From contig NZ_VLTJ01000046.1 in NCBI RefSeq assembly GCF_007558815.1, positions 1 through 64,000 of the forward strand: 64,000 bases of DNA. Direction: 5' to 3'. Position numbers and translations under genes: made by a program. Every line of letters begins with the position of its first letter. The stretch's first letter is position 1. Origin of the DNA: Verticiella sediminum (GTDB taxonomy: Bacteria > Pseudomonadota > Gammaproteobacteria > Burkholderiales > Burkholderiaceae_B). Shown here piece after piece: positions 8,724-19,722 of this stretch. Below the pieces are notes generated by a model that was not told where the DNA came from, did no database searches, and saw nothing but the letters and a program-made list of their open reading frames with translations.

Positions 8724-9674
8724 ATGTCCACGACTTTCGAACCCTTGCGCTGCGCGCCTTTCATCAAGGAGATCGGCCGTGGCGTGAAGGGCGCGCGCAG
8801 CCTGTCCATCGACCAGACGCATGCGCTCTACGCGGCCGTGCTCGATGGGCGCGTGTCCGATCTGGAGCTGGGCGCGATCCTGCTCGCCTACCGCATCAAG
8901 GGCGAGAGCGCCGACGAGCTCGATGGCATGCTGCGCGCGCTGCACGAACGCCTGCAGCCGGTCGCCATGCCGGCCGGCCGCGCCGGCGTGTGCATCCCGA
9001 CCTATAACGGCGCGCGCAAGCTGCCCAACTTGGTGCCGTTGCTGGCCTTTCTGCTCGCTGCCGAGGGCGTGTCCGTCCTGCTGCATGGAGTGCGGCAGGA
9101 CCCGGGCCGAGTCGCGACCGCCGAGGTGCTGGGCGCGATGGGGGTGGCGCCGGCGGAATCGTCCGCTCAGGCCGAAGGCGAGCTGGCCGGGCGCGGCGTG
9201 GCCTTTCTTCCCATCGATGTGCTCGCGCCCGTGATGGCGCGCCAGTTGGCGCTGCGCGCGACGCTGGGCGTGCGCAACTCGGCGCACACGCTGGTCAAGC
9301 TGATGCAGGCGGCCGACCCGGGCACGCTACGGCTGGTGAACTACACGCACCCACCGTACCGCGATACGCTGACCGACTACTTCGGGCGGGCGCACGCCGC
9401 GCCCGGCGCCGGCGTACTGCTTGCGCGCGGCACGGAAGGCGAAGCGGTGGCCGACGCCAACCTGGTGCGCGAGACGGGGTGGCTACGCGACGGCGTGGCC
9501 ACCCCGCTGATCGTGCCGGACCCGGCCGCACCGCGCGTGCCGGCCGAGCTGCCCGCCTCGCGCGAGGCCGAGCCCACCGCCGCCTGGATCCGGCGCGCGC
9601 TGGCGGGCGAAGTCCCCGTTCCGGCGCCCATTCTGCGTCAGCGCGACGCCATTCTGTCTGTGCTGGGCGGGTAG
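8724..9674 (+). CDS. ybiB: YbiB/TrpD2-like phosphoribosyltransferase-fold DNA-binding protein
   Basis: A 316-residue protein related in fold to anthranilate phosphoribosyltransferase. It keeps the N-terminal helical domain (KEIGRGVKGARSLSIDQTHA, then LGAILLAYRIKGES) and the core text IPTYNGARKLPNLVPLLAFL. In E. coli, YbiB (TrpD2) binds nucleic acids rather than catalysing tryptophan synthesis. The start at 8724 matches the beginning of the conserved domain; the open frame further upstream is not conserved-looking. Confidence 0.8.
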   Translation: MSTTFEPLRCAPFIKEIGRGVKGARSLSIDQTHALYAAVLDGRVSDLELGAILLAYRIKGESADELDGMLRALHERLQPVAMPAGRAGVCIPTYNGARKLPNLVPLLAFLLAAEGVSVLLHGVRQDPGRVATAEVLGAMGVAPAESSAQAEGELAGRGVAFLPIDVLAPVMARQLALRATLGVRNSAHTLVKLMQAADPGTLRLVNYTHPPYRDTLTDYFGRAHAAPGAGVLLARGTEGEAVADANLVRETGWLRDGVATPLIVPDPAAPRVPAELPASREAEPTAAWIRRALAGEVPVPAPILRQRDAILSVLGG

Positions 9675-9829
9675 GAAGCGCGGTGCCGTCCCGGTCTTCA
9701 CTGCACCGGGCAAAGCTCGCAGCCCAAGCGCAAGCCGTTCCATCCTGGCGCGATCGGCAAGCGTGCGCCCGTATACTGCCCGCAGGCCCGGAGATCCGGG
9801 ATGCCGATAGAACCGAGGAGACCTCCATC

Positions 9830-10975
9830 ATGCCCGCTGCACTGCCCGATACCCAATTGCAACTGCGCTCGCTCGTCACCCCCGAAGGCGAGCTGCAGAT
9901 TTCGCTCGTCCGCGTACCGGTACCCGCGCCAGCCAGCAACGAAGTGCTGGTGCGCATGCAGGCGACGCCGATCAATCCGTCGGACATGGGGCTGCTGCTC
10001 GCCGGCGTAGACCCGGCCACGCTGGTGGCGGCCGGCAGCGACAAGGAGCCGATGGTGAAAGGGCAGGTGCCGGCCGCCGCGATGCCTGGTTTCAAGGCGC
10101 GGCTGGGCGCATCCCTGGCCGTCGGCAACGAGGGCGCCGGCGTGGTGGTGGCTGCGGGCGAATCGCCCGAGGCCCAGGCGCTGCTCGGCAAGACGGTTGC
10201 GATCCTGGGCGGTGCCATGTACCAGCAATATCGCAGCATGCGGGCGCAGGCCTGCCTGGTGCTCGAGGACGGCACCCGGCCGTCCGAGGCCGCGTCGTGC
10301 TTCGTCAATCCGCTCACCGCCTTGTCCATGGTCGAGACCATGCGCCTGGAAGGGCATACGGCGCTGGTGCACACGGCGGCGGCGTCCAACCTCGGCCAGA
10401 TGCTCAACCGGATCTGCCTGGCCGATGGCATCGGCCTGGTGTGCATCGTGCGCAAGCCGGAGCAGGCGGCGCTGCTGCGCGAGCAGGGTGCGAAGTGGGT
10501 GGTCGATTCGAGCGCGCCGGACTTCGCCGAGAAGCTGGTCGACGCCATCGCCGGGACCGGCGCAACGCTGGCCTTCGATGCGATCGGCGGCGGACGCCTG
10601 CCGGGCCAGATCCTCGCGGCGATGGAGACGGTGCTGAATCGCAGCGCCACGGAATACAGCCGCTACGGTTCGCCGGTGCACAAGCAGGTGTACCTGTACG
10701 GCAACCTGGACCGCGGCCCCACCGTGATCGAGCGCGGCTTCGGCATGGCCTGGGGCGTGGGCGGCTGGCTGCTCACGCCGTTCCTGCAGCGTATCGGCCT
10801 GGAGGCCACGCAGCGCCTGCGCGCGCGGGTGGCGGCCGAACTGCGCACGACCTTCGCCAGCCGCTACACCGATGAGATTTCGCTGGCCGACGCCCTGAAG
10901 CCCGAGGTCATCGCGCGCTACGGCAAGGCCGCGACCGGCAGCAAGTTCCTCATCAATCCCACCTTGGACGCCTGA
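9830..10975 (+). CDS. Zinc-binding dehydrogenase-like (MDR superfamily) oxidoreductase
   Basis: A 381-residue medium-chain dehydrogenase/quinone oxidoreductase homologue. It has the GroES-like start (VRVPVPAPASNEVLVRMQAT, INPSD), the GNEGAGVVVAAG segment and a Rossmann part beginning HTAAASNLGQMLNRI. The usual zinc-ligand cysteine cluster is not obvious, so it is probably a zinc-free quinone oxidoreductase-type member. GAGGAG lies upstream of the chosen ATG. It stands alone between ybiB and the DUF3597 gene. The substrate is unknown. Confidence 0.8.
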   Translation: MPAALPDTQLQLRSLVTPEGELQISLVRVPVPAPASNEVLVRMQATPINPSDMGLLLAGVDPATLVAAGSDKEPMVKGQVPAAAMPGFKARLGASLAVGNEGAGVVVAAGESPEAQALLGKTVAILGGAMYQQYRSMRAQACLVLEDGTRPSEAASCFVNPLTALSMVETMRLEGHTALVHTAAASNLGQMLNRICLADGIGLVCIVRKPEQAALLREQGAKWVVDSSAPDFAEKLVDAIAGTGATLAFDAIGGGRLPGQILAAMETVLNRSATEYSRYGSPVHKQVYLYGNLDRGPTVIERGFGMAWGVGGWLLTPFLQRIGLEATQRLRARVAAELRTTFASRYTDEISLADALKPEVIARYGKAATGSKFLINPTLDA

Positions 10976-11100
10976 GCACCGGCCCGCCTGGACAGGCGGC
11001 CGGCGGTTCGAGCGCAGGGGCCCATCCTGCCCATGGAGCGACATTTGCTAGTGGACTCGTTCACGGGGTGTCCGACCCCGATAAACAGGAAGGAGCCCAT

Positions 11101-11565
11101 ATGAGTCTGTTCTCCAACATCGTCAACAAGATCTTCGGCCGTGCCAAGGCGTCGCCCGCCCCCGATGCGCAGGCCGGCGGCGCACCGGCGAGCGGCGGCG
11201 CGCCCGGCGCCGCACCTGCCAGCCCGGCGCCGGGTGCCGGGCCGGCAGCGCCGCAGGCCGGGACGGCGCCGGCTGCCGCACCCGCGGCTGCGCCTGCGCC
11301 TGCGCAGCCGGTGGATGTCGAGGCCGTGCTCAATGAAGCGGCTGCCCAGAACCCGCAGAAGCTGAACTGGCGCACATCCATCGTGGACCTGCTCAAGCTG
11401 CTCGATCTGGACAGCAGCCTGACGGCACGCAAGGACCTTGCCAAGGAGCTGAACTACACCGGAGACCCCAACGATTCGGCGGCCATGAACATCTGGCTGC
11501 ACAAGCAGGTGATGCGCAAGCTCGCCGAGAACGGCGGCAAGGTGCCCGCCGATCTGAAGGACTAG
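11101..11565 (+). CDS. DUF3597 domain protein
   Basis: A 154-residue protein. Residues 1-12 (MSLFSNIVNKIF) are conserved in the family. Residues 18-75 are an Ala/Pro/Gly-rich, probably disordered linker. The rest is the DUF3597 domain, with DLLKLLDLDSSLTARKDLAKEL, MNIWLHKQVMRKLAENGGKVP. The function of the family is unknown. No signal peptide is present. AAGGAG lies just before the ATG. Confidence 0.85.
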   Translation: MSLFSNIVNKIFGRAKASPAPDAQAGGAPASGGAPGAAPASPAPGAGPAAPQAGTAPAAAPAAAPAPAQPVDVEAVLNEAAAQNPQKLNWRTSIVDLLKLLDLDSSLTARKDLAKELNYTGDPNDSAAMNIWLHKQVMRKLAENGGKVPADLKD

Positions 11566-11597
11566 AGGAACCGGGCCAGTCGACACGTGCTGGCCCG

Positions 11598-11625
11598 CAC
11601 GGCCCCGCCAGCCGGCGGGGCCGTG
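11598..11625. terminator. Bidirectional hairpin between convergent genes
   Basis: A perfect 12-bp stem CACGGCCCCGCC/GGCGGGGCCGTG with an AGCC loop. It lies between the convergent stops of the DUF3597 gene and the beta-propeller gene. Confidence 0.65.
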
Positions 11626-11629
11626 TGCA

Positions 11630-13030
11630 TCACTTGGCGGTGATGCGGCTGATGCGGTCGCCCTTCGGGTCGTCCGAGCCGCGGCTCTTGTTGAGCAGGT
11701 AGGCATTGCCCTTGCCGTCCACGCTGACGTGGTTGGGGAAGGTGCCGCCGTCCAGATTGGCCACGATCTTGCCGTCGGTGTCGAGCACTGTCACCGTGCC
11801 CGCGCCGCGGTTGGCCGCGTAGACCAGGTTCTTGACGGGGTCGAACGTCACGTTGAGCGCACCGGCGCCCACCGGCGTGTCGGCCAGCACCCGGCCGTCG
11901 GACAGATCCACGACCACGACGTTGTCGGTGCCCTGCGCGGCGACGAAGGCGCGCTGGCTCTTGGGGTCGACGGCGATGCCGGCGCCGGAAACCGCGCCCG
12001 GCACGGGGATGACCTTTTCGAGCGTGTCGGTCTTCACGTCGATGACCGCGATCTCGGCGGTGTTCATGGCCACCGTGTAGAGCTTGCCGTTCTGCGCATC
12101 CAGCGCCAGGCTCATCGGGCCGAACTTCTCGCCGCGCTTGCCGGACTTGACCTCGATGCCGGGCAGGGCGGCGAGCTTGGCGGTGTCGAACACGCTGATC
12201 TCGTCCTGCATGGGCGAGGACACATAAGCCTTGTGCACGCCCGGCACGACGACCACGTCGCGCGAATGCGGCACTGCGTCCGCATCGAACTGCTTGACCA
12301 GCGAGAGATCGGCCTGGCTGTACACCGCCACCGTGCTGTCGCGGGTGTTGGTGACCCACACGTTGCCGTTCTCGTCGTCCACGCCGACGCCATAGACGGC
12401 GTACACCCGGTTGTCGTCGCGGCCGGGCACCTGGGCGGGCGTGATGGCCGCCTCGACCTTCAGAGTCTGCGGATCGATCTTGACGAGCTGGGACTGGGTC
12501 ACCGGCGGGCGGCCGACAGCCGAGGTCGCAAACAGCTTGCCCGTCTTGGCGCTGTAGTCGCTCTGGTAGACGCCCGGCACCAGCTTCTCGCTCTGCACGG
12601 TGTAGCGGTCCGCGCCGCTGAGCGGTACGACCGGCGAGACCTTCAGATCGAAGGTGGTGGCCGCGGGCGGGTTGGCGACCTCGACGGCGATGCCGTAGCG
12701 TGCCGCCGCCGCGCTCTTGGGCACGGCGACCTTAGCTTCGAAGCCGCCCTTGTCGTCGACCACGTACGGGCTGTCGTTCAGCTTTTCACCACCGTAGCTG
12801 AGCGTGACGCGCTGGCCGGGCTGGAAGCCGCGGCCGGTGATCGTGGCTTCCTCGCCGGGCACGACCAGGCCGCTGGCCATGACGCGACCGCCGAAGTCCT
12901 TGGCCGGCGCCTGGTCGAACGCGGCGGCGTACGCCGAGCCGACGGAGAGCGTCAGGGCCGCCAGAGCGAACGCTGCCCGGCGGCAAGCGCCGAAGCGGAC
13001 AGTAGGGCGTGACGACTGGATGGGGTTCAT
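11630..13030 (-). CDS. Secreted YVTN/YncE-type beta-propeller protein
   Basis: A 466-residue exported protein. Residues 1-36 form a signal peptide (ACRRAAFALAALTLSVGSAYA). A beta-sandwich-like segment (residues 50-130, VPGEEATITGRGFQPGQRVT) precedes a propeller with repeats of the type VYAVYGVGVDDENGNVWVTN and NLVYAANRGAGTVTVLDTDG. YncE-family proteins in E. coli have been linked to iron limitation. Here the gene follows the NRPS gene on the same strand after a 118-base gap, so a link to the siderophore island is suggested by position only. Its biochemical role is unknown. Confidence 0.8.
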   Translation of the reverse strand: MNPIQSSRPTVRFGACRRAAFALAALTLSVGSAYAAAFDQAPAKDFGGRVMASGLVVPGEEATITGRGFQPGQRVTLSYGGEKLNDSPYVVDDKGGFEAKVAVPKSAAAARYGIAVEVANPPAATTFDLKVSPVVPLSGADRYTVQSEKLVPGVYQSDYSAKTGKLFATSAVGRPPVTQSQLVKIDPQTLKVEAAITPAQVPGRDDNRVYAVYGVGVDDENGNVWVTNTRDSTVAVYSQADLSLVKQFDADAVPHSRDVVVVPGVHKAYVSSPMQDEISVFDTAKLAALPGIEVKSGKRGEKFGPMSLALDAQNGKLYTVAMNTAEIAVIDVKTDTLEKVIPVPGAVSGAGIAVDPKSQRAFVAAQGTDNVVVVDLSDGRVLADTPVGAGALNVTFDPVKNLVYAANRGAGTVTVLDTDGKIVANLDGGTFPNHVSVDGKGNAYLLNKSRGSDDPKGDRISRITAK

Positions 13031-13106
13031 GTTCGATTCCTGTCGAGAAAGTGTGATGGGTGTGGCCGCGCAGCCGGATGGTTGCACGGCGTCGGACAGC
13101 AGAACG

Positions 13107-13129
13107 GCCGGGGCCATGTCGGCCCCGGC
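13107..13129 (-). terminator. Hairpin after the NRPS gene
   Basis: A perfect 9-bp stem GCCGGGGCC/GGCCCCGGC with a five-base loop, 20 bases beyond the NRPS stop. No T-run follows on the minus strand. It may attenuate rather than end transcription into the beta-propeller gene. Confidence 0.4.
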
Positions 13130-13148
13130 TCGTGCAGAAAAACCGGTC

Positions 13149-16100
13149 TCATCGTCCGCCCTCGGCATCCGCTGCGAGCAGCGCGGCATTGAGGATCGGG
13201 GAGATGGCTGCGGTGGCCTGCGCGCCCGTGAGCTGGGCGTGCAGCGCCTGTACGTCGTGTGCGTCGAGCATGCCCACGTAGGGACTCCATTGCGCCGGCG
13301 TCAGGTTCTCGCCCACGTGATCGAGCGCGGCGCGAAAGTACAGCACGCGCCCGTCGTAGCGCTGGTGGCTGTGCGTGCGCACCAGCCGGTTGGTGCCGGC
13401 CACCGTGCGGATCACCCCGTCCAGGCGCTCGGGCGGCAGTTCGCCCAGCGGATGGCCACTGCGCCGCAGAAAGCCGATCACGCCGTCATGGTTCAGCGCG
13501 ACGTCGGGCAGCAGGGCCGGATCGTGGCCGGCGATGTGCAGCAGCGCCTTGTAGAAGGCCTCGGGCGGCGGCTCGGGCTGGCCGCGCCAGACGTCGGCCG
13601 GATAGGCGTCGAGCAGGGCCAGCACGCCGACACGGGCGCCGCGACGGCGCAGTTCCACCGCCATGGCCTGGGCGATGATGCCGCCGACCGACCAGCCGAG
13701 CAGATGATAGGGCCCTTGCGGCTGGGTCTGCAGGAGCAGGTCGACGTATTCGGCGGCCATGCTGGCCAGGCTGGCGGGCAGGGCCGCCTGGCGCGCCGGT
13801 TCCAGCGCGGGCGCCTGCAGGCCGTATACGTTGCGCGCCGGCGCCACGGCCCGCGCGAGGTTGCCGTAGCACCAGGACAGGCCGCCGGCCGGGTGCACGC
13901 AGAACAGCGCCGGCAGTGCGTTGTCGGTCCGGCGCAGCGCAATCCGGGGGCCGAAGCCCGCGTTGTCCTGCGCCGCCGGGCCGTCGTCCCGTTCGCCTGG
14001 CTGGGCGTCCAGGTAGGCCGCCAGGGCGGCCACGGTGGCGTGTTCGAAGACGGCGCCCAGCGTGCACTGGCGGCCGAGTTCCTGGCGGATCGCGAGGGCG
14101 AGCTGGGCGGCGAGCAGCGAATGGCCGCCCAGGGCGAAGAAGTCGTCGTCGGCGCCGACCGGGGCCGGCGTTTGCAGGATGCGCGCGAACAGGGCGGCGA
14201 CTTCCATCTCGCGGTCGGTCTCGGGGACGCGTCCCGCGGCGTGCAGATGGGCGGGCGTGGGCAGCGCCTTGCGGTCGAGCTTGCCGTTGGCGGTTACCGG
14301 CAGCGCCGCGAGCCACACGTAGGCGCCCGGCTGCATGACGGCGGGCAGGTGGGCGGCGGCATGCGCGCGGACCGCGGTTTCGTCAGCCGGCGCGTCCGGG
14401 CGCGCCACCAGATACGCCACCAGGCGCGCCTGCGTCGCCTCGCCGTGGACCAGCACCGCTGCCGAATCGACGCCGGGCGCGTGCGCGAGCACGCTCTCGA
14501 TCTCGCCCAGTTCGATCCGCTGGCCGCGAATCTTCACTTGATGATCGGAGCGGCCGAGAAAGACCAGCGCGCCGTCCTCGCGGCGGCGCGCGAGGTCGCC
14601 GGTGGCGTACATGCGCGCGCCGGGCGCGCCGAAGGGGTCGGTGATGAAGCGCTGCGCGGTCAGTTCCGGCTGGCCCAGGTAGCCGATGGCAAGCTGGCGG
14701 CCCGCAATGTAGAGGTGGCCCGCCACGCCCGGCGGCACCGGCCGCAGGCGTTCGTCGAGCACGTACATGGCGGTGTTCCAGACCGGCATGCCGATCGGCA
14801 CGGGGTCCGAGGCGTCGTCGCGGCCGGCCGGCCACCAGGTCACGTCCACCGCGGCCTCGGTCGGGCCGTAAAGATTGTGCAGCTCGGCCGACAGCGTCGT
14901 ATGGAAGCGCTCGCGCAGGGCCGCGGGCAGGGCTTCGCCGCTGCAGAACACGCGGCGCAGGGCCAGGCCGCGCGCCGCCGGCTCGGCCAGGAAGGCGGCC
15001 AGCATCGACGGCACGAAGTGCAGGGTGCTGACGCGCTCCTCGACCAGGAGGCGCGCCAGCCACGCCGGATCGCGGTGCGCTTCGGGCGGCGCGACCACCA
15101 GGGTGGCGCCGCACAGCAGCGGCAGGAAGAACTCCCAGACCGAGACATCGAAGGTGCTCGGCGTCTTCTGCAGGATGCGTTCGCTGGCGTCGATGCCGTA
15201 GTGCTCGCGCATCCAGAGCAGCCGGTTGACGATGGCGTCGTGGGCGATGACGACGCCCTTGGGCGTGCCGGTCGATCCCGAGGTGAACAGGACGTAGGCC
15301 GGGTCGTCCGGCGTGGGCGCCTGGCCCAGGTCCCAGGCCGGCGCGGGGCCGTCGGTGGCGAGCGTCGCGACGTCCTGGGGCAGGGCGGCGCGCCCCGCGG
15401 CGTCGGCGATCACGGCGCGCGGCGTGGCCTGGCCGACCAGGCTGCCCAGGCGCGCCGGCGGATGCTGGATGTCCAGCGGCAGGTAGGCCGCACCCGCGCG
15501 CAGCACGGCGACGAGGGCGATCACCATCTCGGGCGAACGCTGCATGGCGATGGCCACGCGCTCGCCCCGGCGCACGCTGGCTGCCTGCAGCCGCGCGGCG
15601 AGTTCGCGGCTGCAGCGTTCCAGCTCGGCGTAGGTGATGTCGCGCCCGCCCTGCGTCAGCGCCACCGCCTCGGGGCAGCGGTGCATGGTCTCTTCGATCA
15701 GGGCCGCCAGGGTGGTGCGCGGTACGGCATGGGCCGTGTCGTTGACATCGACGAGCCAGCGCTGCCGCTCGCTGGGCGTGAGTGTGGGCACGCCAGCCAG
15801 GTCGTCCGCGTGCAGGGCGCCGGCGAGAAAGTGCGCCAGGCGCGACAGATGGGCGCCGACCACGCCCTCGGGATAGAGCGCTGGGTTGGCCTCGACCGAG
15901 AGCAGGATGCCGCTGGCCGGCGTGCCGCGGAAGGTGAGCGTGAGGTCCTCGACCGGGCCCGCGCACAGCACGTGCAGCTCGGTGCGCAGGCCGGGCAGCG
16001 TCGCCACGGCCTCGAAGGGCAGCACGTTGACCAGCGGCCCGTACAGGCGCCGGGTGCCGCCGAGCAGGCCGAGATCGCGGCGCAGTTGCTCGCTGCGGTA

Positions 16101-17084
16101 TCGCCCATGGCGCCGCGCCTGGCGCAGGGTGCGCGCGGCTTCGCCGAGCAGCGCATCGGCCGGCGTGTCCTCGTCGATGCGCAGGCGCAGCGGCACGACG
16201 TTCATCACCATGGCCGGCACGCGCGCCGTGCGATTGCCGAGGCGGCCCATGTAGGGCACGCCGAGCACGGCTTCGGGCTGGCCCGTGTGCCGGCACAGGT
16301 AGGCGCCGCACAGCGTGGTGAGAATGTCGGGCCAGGCGACATCGGTACGGGCCTGGACCGCGTCCAGCGCCTGCCCGATCTCGGCCGGCAGGCGCACGCT
16401 GGCGTACAGCGCGCGGTGCTCGCTCAGCGGCACGCCCTCGGCCAGGCTGGTCACGGTCGGCAGGTCGGCGAAGGCCTTCTGCCAGTACGCCTGGTCGCGC
16501 ACGCGCTGCTCGCTCTGCCGGTACGCCGCGTCCTCGCCGAGCGCGTCGGCATACGGCGCGAGCGCGTCGCCCGCGTCCACCGCCTCGCCGGTGGCATAGG
16601 CATAGAGACGTGCCGCGCGTGCGTCGACCAGGGCGATGCCGTAGCCGTCGATGAAGACGTGATGGACGCGCTGATACCAGAAGTAGCGCTGTTCGCCCAC
16701 GCGGTACAGCACGTGCCGGGCGCAGGCGTCCAGCACCGGGTCGCGAGCTATGCCCAGATCCTGCCGCATGTCGGCGAGCGCCGCGCTCTCGGGCTGCGCC
16801 AGATGGCGCAGATCGACCAGGGCGAGCCGTGGCCGCAGGCCCTCGTCGAGCACCTGGCGCGGCCCGTCCGCCGTCTCCACCACCCGGCAGGCCAGCGCGT
16901 CGGCCTCGGCAAGGGCGGCGTCGACCGCGTCGCGGAACAAGTCCGCGCGCAGCGGCCCGTCGATCACGGTGTAGTGGCCGATGTTGAAGATCGGGTTGGC
17001 GGGGTCCAGCCGCTGGGCATACCAGAGGCCGAGCTGGGCCTCGGTGAGCGGCGCGCCGATGGGCGTAGAGAGCGGGTGCTGCAT
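13149..17084 (-). CDS. entF: Nonribosomal peptide synthetase, EntF-like (C-A-T-TE), predicted serine module
   Basis: 1311 residues with condensation (1-435, HHVFIDG at 141-147), adenylation (455-945, FTSGSTGTPKG near 600-610, NGKLDRKA near 933), carrier (LGGHSL, Ser989) and thioesterase (GWSVGG, Ser1132) domains. The ten specificity residues aligned by eye to EntF are D646 V647 W650 H689 F713 S715 L738 V746 D747 K935. These are identical to the EntF serine code DVWHFSLVDK. It should join dihydroxybenzoyl groups to serine and release a (probably cyclic, trimeric) ester in the cytoplasm. It starts nine bases after the aryl carrier protein gene. EntF is about the same length (1293 residues). Confidence 0.93.
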   Translation of the reverse strand: MQHPLSTPIGAPLTEAQLGLWYAQRLDPANPIFNIGHYTVIDGPLRADLFRDAVDAALAEADALACRVVETADGPRQVLDEGLRPRLALVDLRHLAQPESAALADMRQDLGIARDPVLDACARHVLYRVGEQRYFWYQRVHHVFIDGYGIALVDARAARLYAYATGEAVDAGDALAPYADALGEDAAYRQSEQRVRDQAYWQKAFADLPTVTSLAEGVPLSEHRALYASVRLPAEIGQALDAVQARTDVAWPDILTTLCGAYLCRHTGQPEAVLGVPYMGRLGNRTARVPAMVMNVVPLRLRIDEDTPADALLGEAARTLRQARRHGRYRSEQLRRDLGLLGGTRRLYGPLVNVLPFEAVATLPGLRTELHVLCAGPVEDLTLTFRGTPASGILLSVEANPALYPEGVVGAHLSRLAHFLAGALHADDLAGVPTLTPSERQRWLVDVNDTAHAVPRTTLAALIEETMHRCPEAVALTQGGRDITYAELERCSRELAARLQAASVRRGERVAIAMQRSPEMVIALVAVLRAGAAYLPLDIQHPPARLGSLVGQATPRAVIADAAGRAALPQDVATLATDGPAPAWDLGQAPTPDDPAYVLFTSGSTGTPKGVVIAHDAIVNRLLWMREHYGIDASERILQKTPSTFDVSVWEFFLPLLCGATLVVAPPEAHRDPAWLARLLVEERVSTLHFVPSMLAAFLAEPAARGLALRRVFCSGEALPAALRERFHTTLSAELHNLYGPTEAAVDVTWWPAGRDDASDPVPIGMPVWNTAMYVLDERLRPVPPGVAGHLYIAGRQLAIGYLGQPELTAQRFITDPFGAPGARMYATGDLARRREDGALVFLGRSDHQVKIRGQRIELGEIESVLAHAPGVDSAAVLVHGEATQARLVAYLVARPDAPADETAVRAHAAAHLPAVMQPGAYVWLAALPVTANGKLDRKALPTPAHLHAAGRVPETDREMEVAALFARILQTPAPVGADDDFFALGGHSLLAAQLALAIRQELGRQCTLGAVFEHATVAALAAYLDAQPGERDDGPAAQDNAGFGPRIALRRTDNALPALFCVHPAGGLSWCYGNLARAVAPARNVYGLQAPALEPARQAALPASLASMAAEYVDLLLQTQPQGPYHLLGWSVGGIIAQAMAVELRRRGARVGVLALLDAYPADVWRGQPEPPPEAFYKALLHIAGHDPALLPDVALNHDGVIGFLRRSGHPLGELPPERLDGVIRTVAGTNRLVRTHSHQRYDGRVLYFRAALDHVGENLTPAQWSPYVGMLDAHDVQALHAQLTGAQATAAISPILNAALLAADAEGGR

Positions 17085-17093
17085 GGCGTGCGA

Positions 17094-17359
17094 TCAGTCC
17101 TGGGCGTTGCCTGCCTGGCCGACGCTGCGGGCGATCACCTGCCACCAGTGGGCCAGGGTGGGCTCGCTCGCCAGCTCGGAGAATTCGATGCTGGCGCCGG
17201 CCTCGCGCCAGCGCGTGACCAGCGCCATGGCGCGGATGGAATCCAGCCCCAGGTCGATGAGATTGTCGGTATCGCCGATCTCGGCGGGGTCTTCGTGCAG
17301 CAGGCGGGCGACGTCCGCGCGCAGGCGGGCGAGGCTCCAGGTGTTCTCGATGGGGCCGT

Positions 17360-17363
<4 letters not shown>
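17094..17363 (-). CDS. Freestanding aryl carrier protein
   Basis: An 89-residue carrier domain. The phosphopantetheine serine is in NLIDLGLDSIRAMAL (around residue 42). The following MALVTRWREAGASIEFSELA and PTLAHWW resemble the C-terminal aryl carrier part of EntB. In enterobactin synthesis this domain is fused to isochorismatase; here it stands alone. It would hold the dihydroxybenzoyl group made by the ligase encoded upstream. The ATG overlaps the ligase stop as ATGA. Confidence 0.9.
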
Positions 17364-19014
<1,651 letters not shown>

Positions 19015-19018
<4 letters not shown>

Positions 19019-19722
19019 CCAATACAGGAATCTGAAGAGAGGCCGGCGGCCGCGATACTGCGCACGTCCAGCCGGCGGGGTTCGAGCATCTCGGCCTGGC
19101 CGCGCACGGCGGCGGCGATCCAGCAGTCGTCGTCCAGCGCCTGGCTGGCCACGCGATAGCTCGCATGATCGGTGTTCGCGTCGAGGGCCTCGACGGGCTG
19201 CAAGCGCGGGCTGGCGCATGGCACGGCGAACGCCTGCCAGTCGCCGCCCAGGCCTTCGCCGCTGGCCTTGAGCACGGCTTCCTTGGCGGTCCAGACCGAC
19301 AGGAAGCCAGCGGGCGTGCCGGCGCGATGCGCTTCCTCGGGGCGGAACCAGCGCGCGGCGATGTCGCGGTGGTCCGGCGGGCAGCCGCACTCCACGTCCA
19401 CCCCGACCGCGTGGCCGGCCACGGCGACGGCCACCCAGGCGCCGCTGTGCGAGACGTTGAAGTGCACGCCGGCGTCATGCCAGGCGCCCGCCAGGTGGGG
19501 CTTGCCCAGGCGGGTGCGCTCGAACCGCGGTTCGAGCGGGGCGCAGCCCAGCCGGGCGGCCAGCAGGTGGCGCAAGGCCGCATAGGCCACGATGCCGTGG
19601 CGCTGGTCGTCGGGCCGGCGCCGACGCAACACCCGTGCGCGCTCGTGCGGCAGCAGAGCGGCCGTCAGACCCTGCAGGACGTCGGCGTCCAGATCCGTGC
19701 GCAGGAGATGGACAATAAGCAT
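19015..19722 (-). CDS. 4'-phosphopantetheinyl transferase (Sfp/EntD superfamily)
   Basis: A 235-residue enzyme that primes the carrier domains of the ligase/NRPS system with phosphopantetheine. It has the family motifs GKPHL (73-77), FNVSHSG (88-94), VGVDVE (106-111, metal ligands D109 and E111) and WTAKEAVLKASGEGL (144-158). Its ATG directly follows the LivF stop (TAGATG), and its stop overlaps the ligase start, so it is translationally coupled on both sides. Confidence 0.93.

Noticed and set aside
14383-17145. A 920-codon minus-strand frame overlapping the NRPS
   Set aside because: Out-of-frame shadow of the NRPS gene, Arg/Pro/Ala-rich with no domain.
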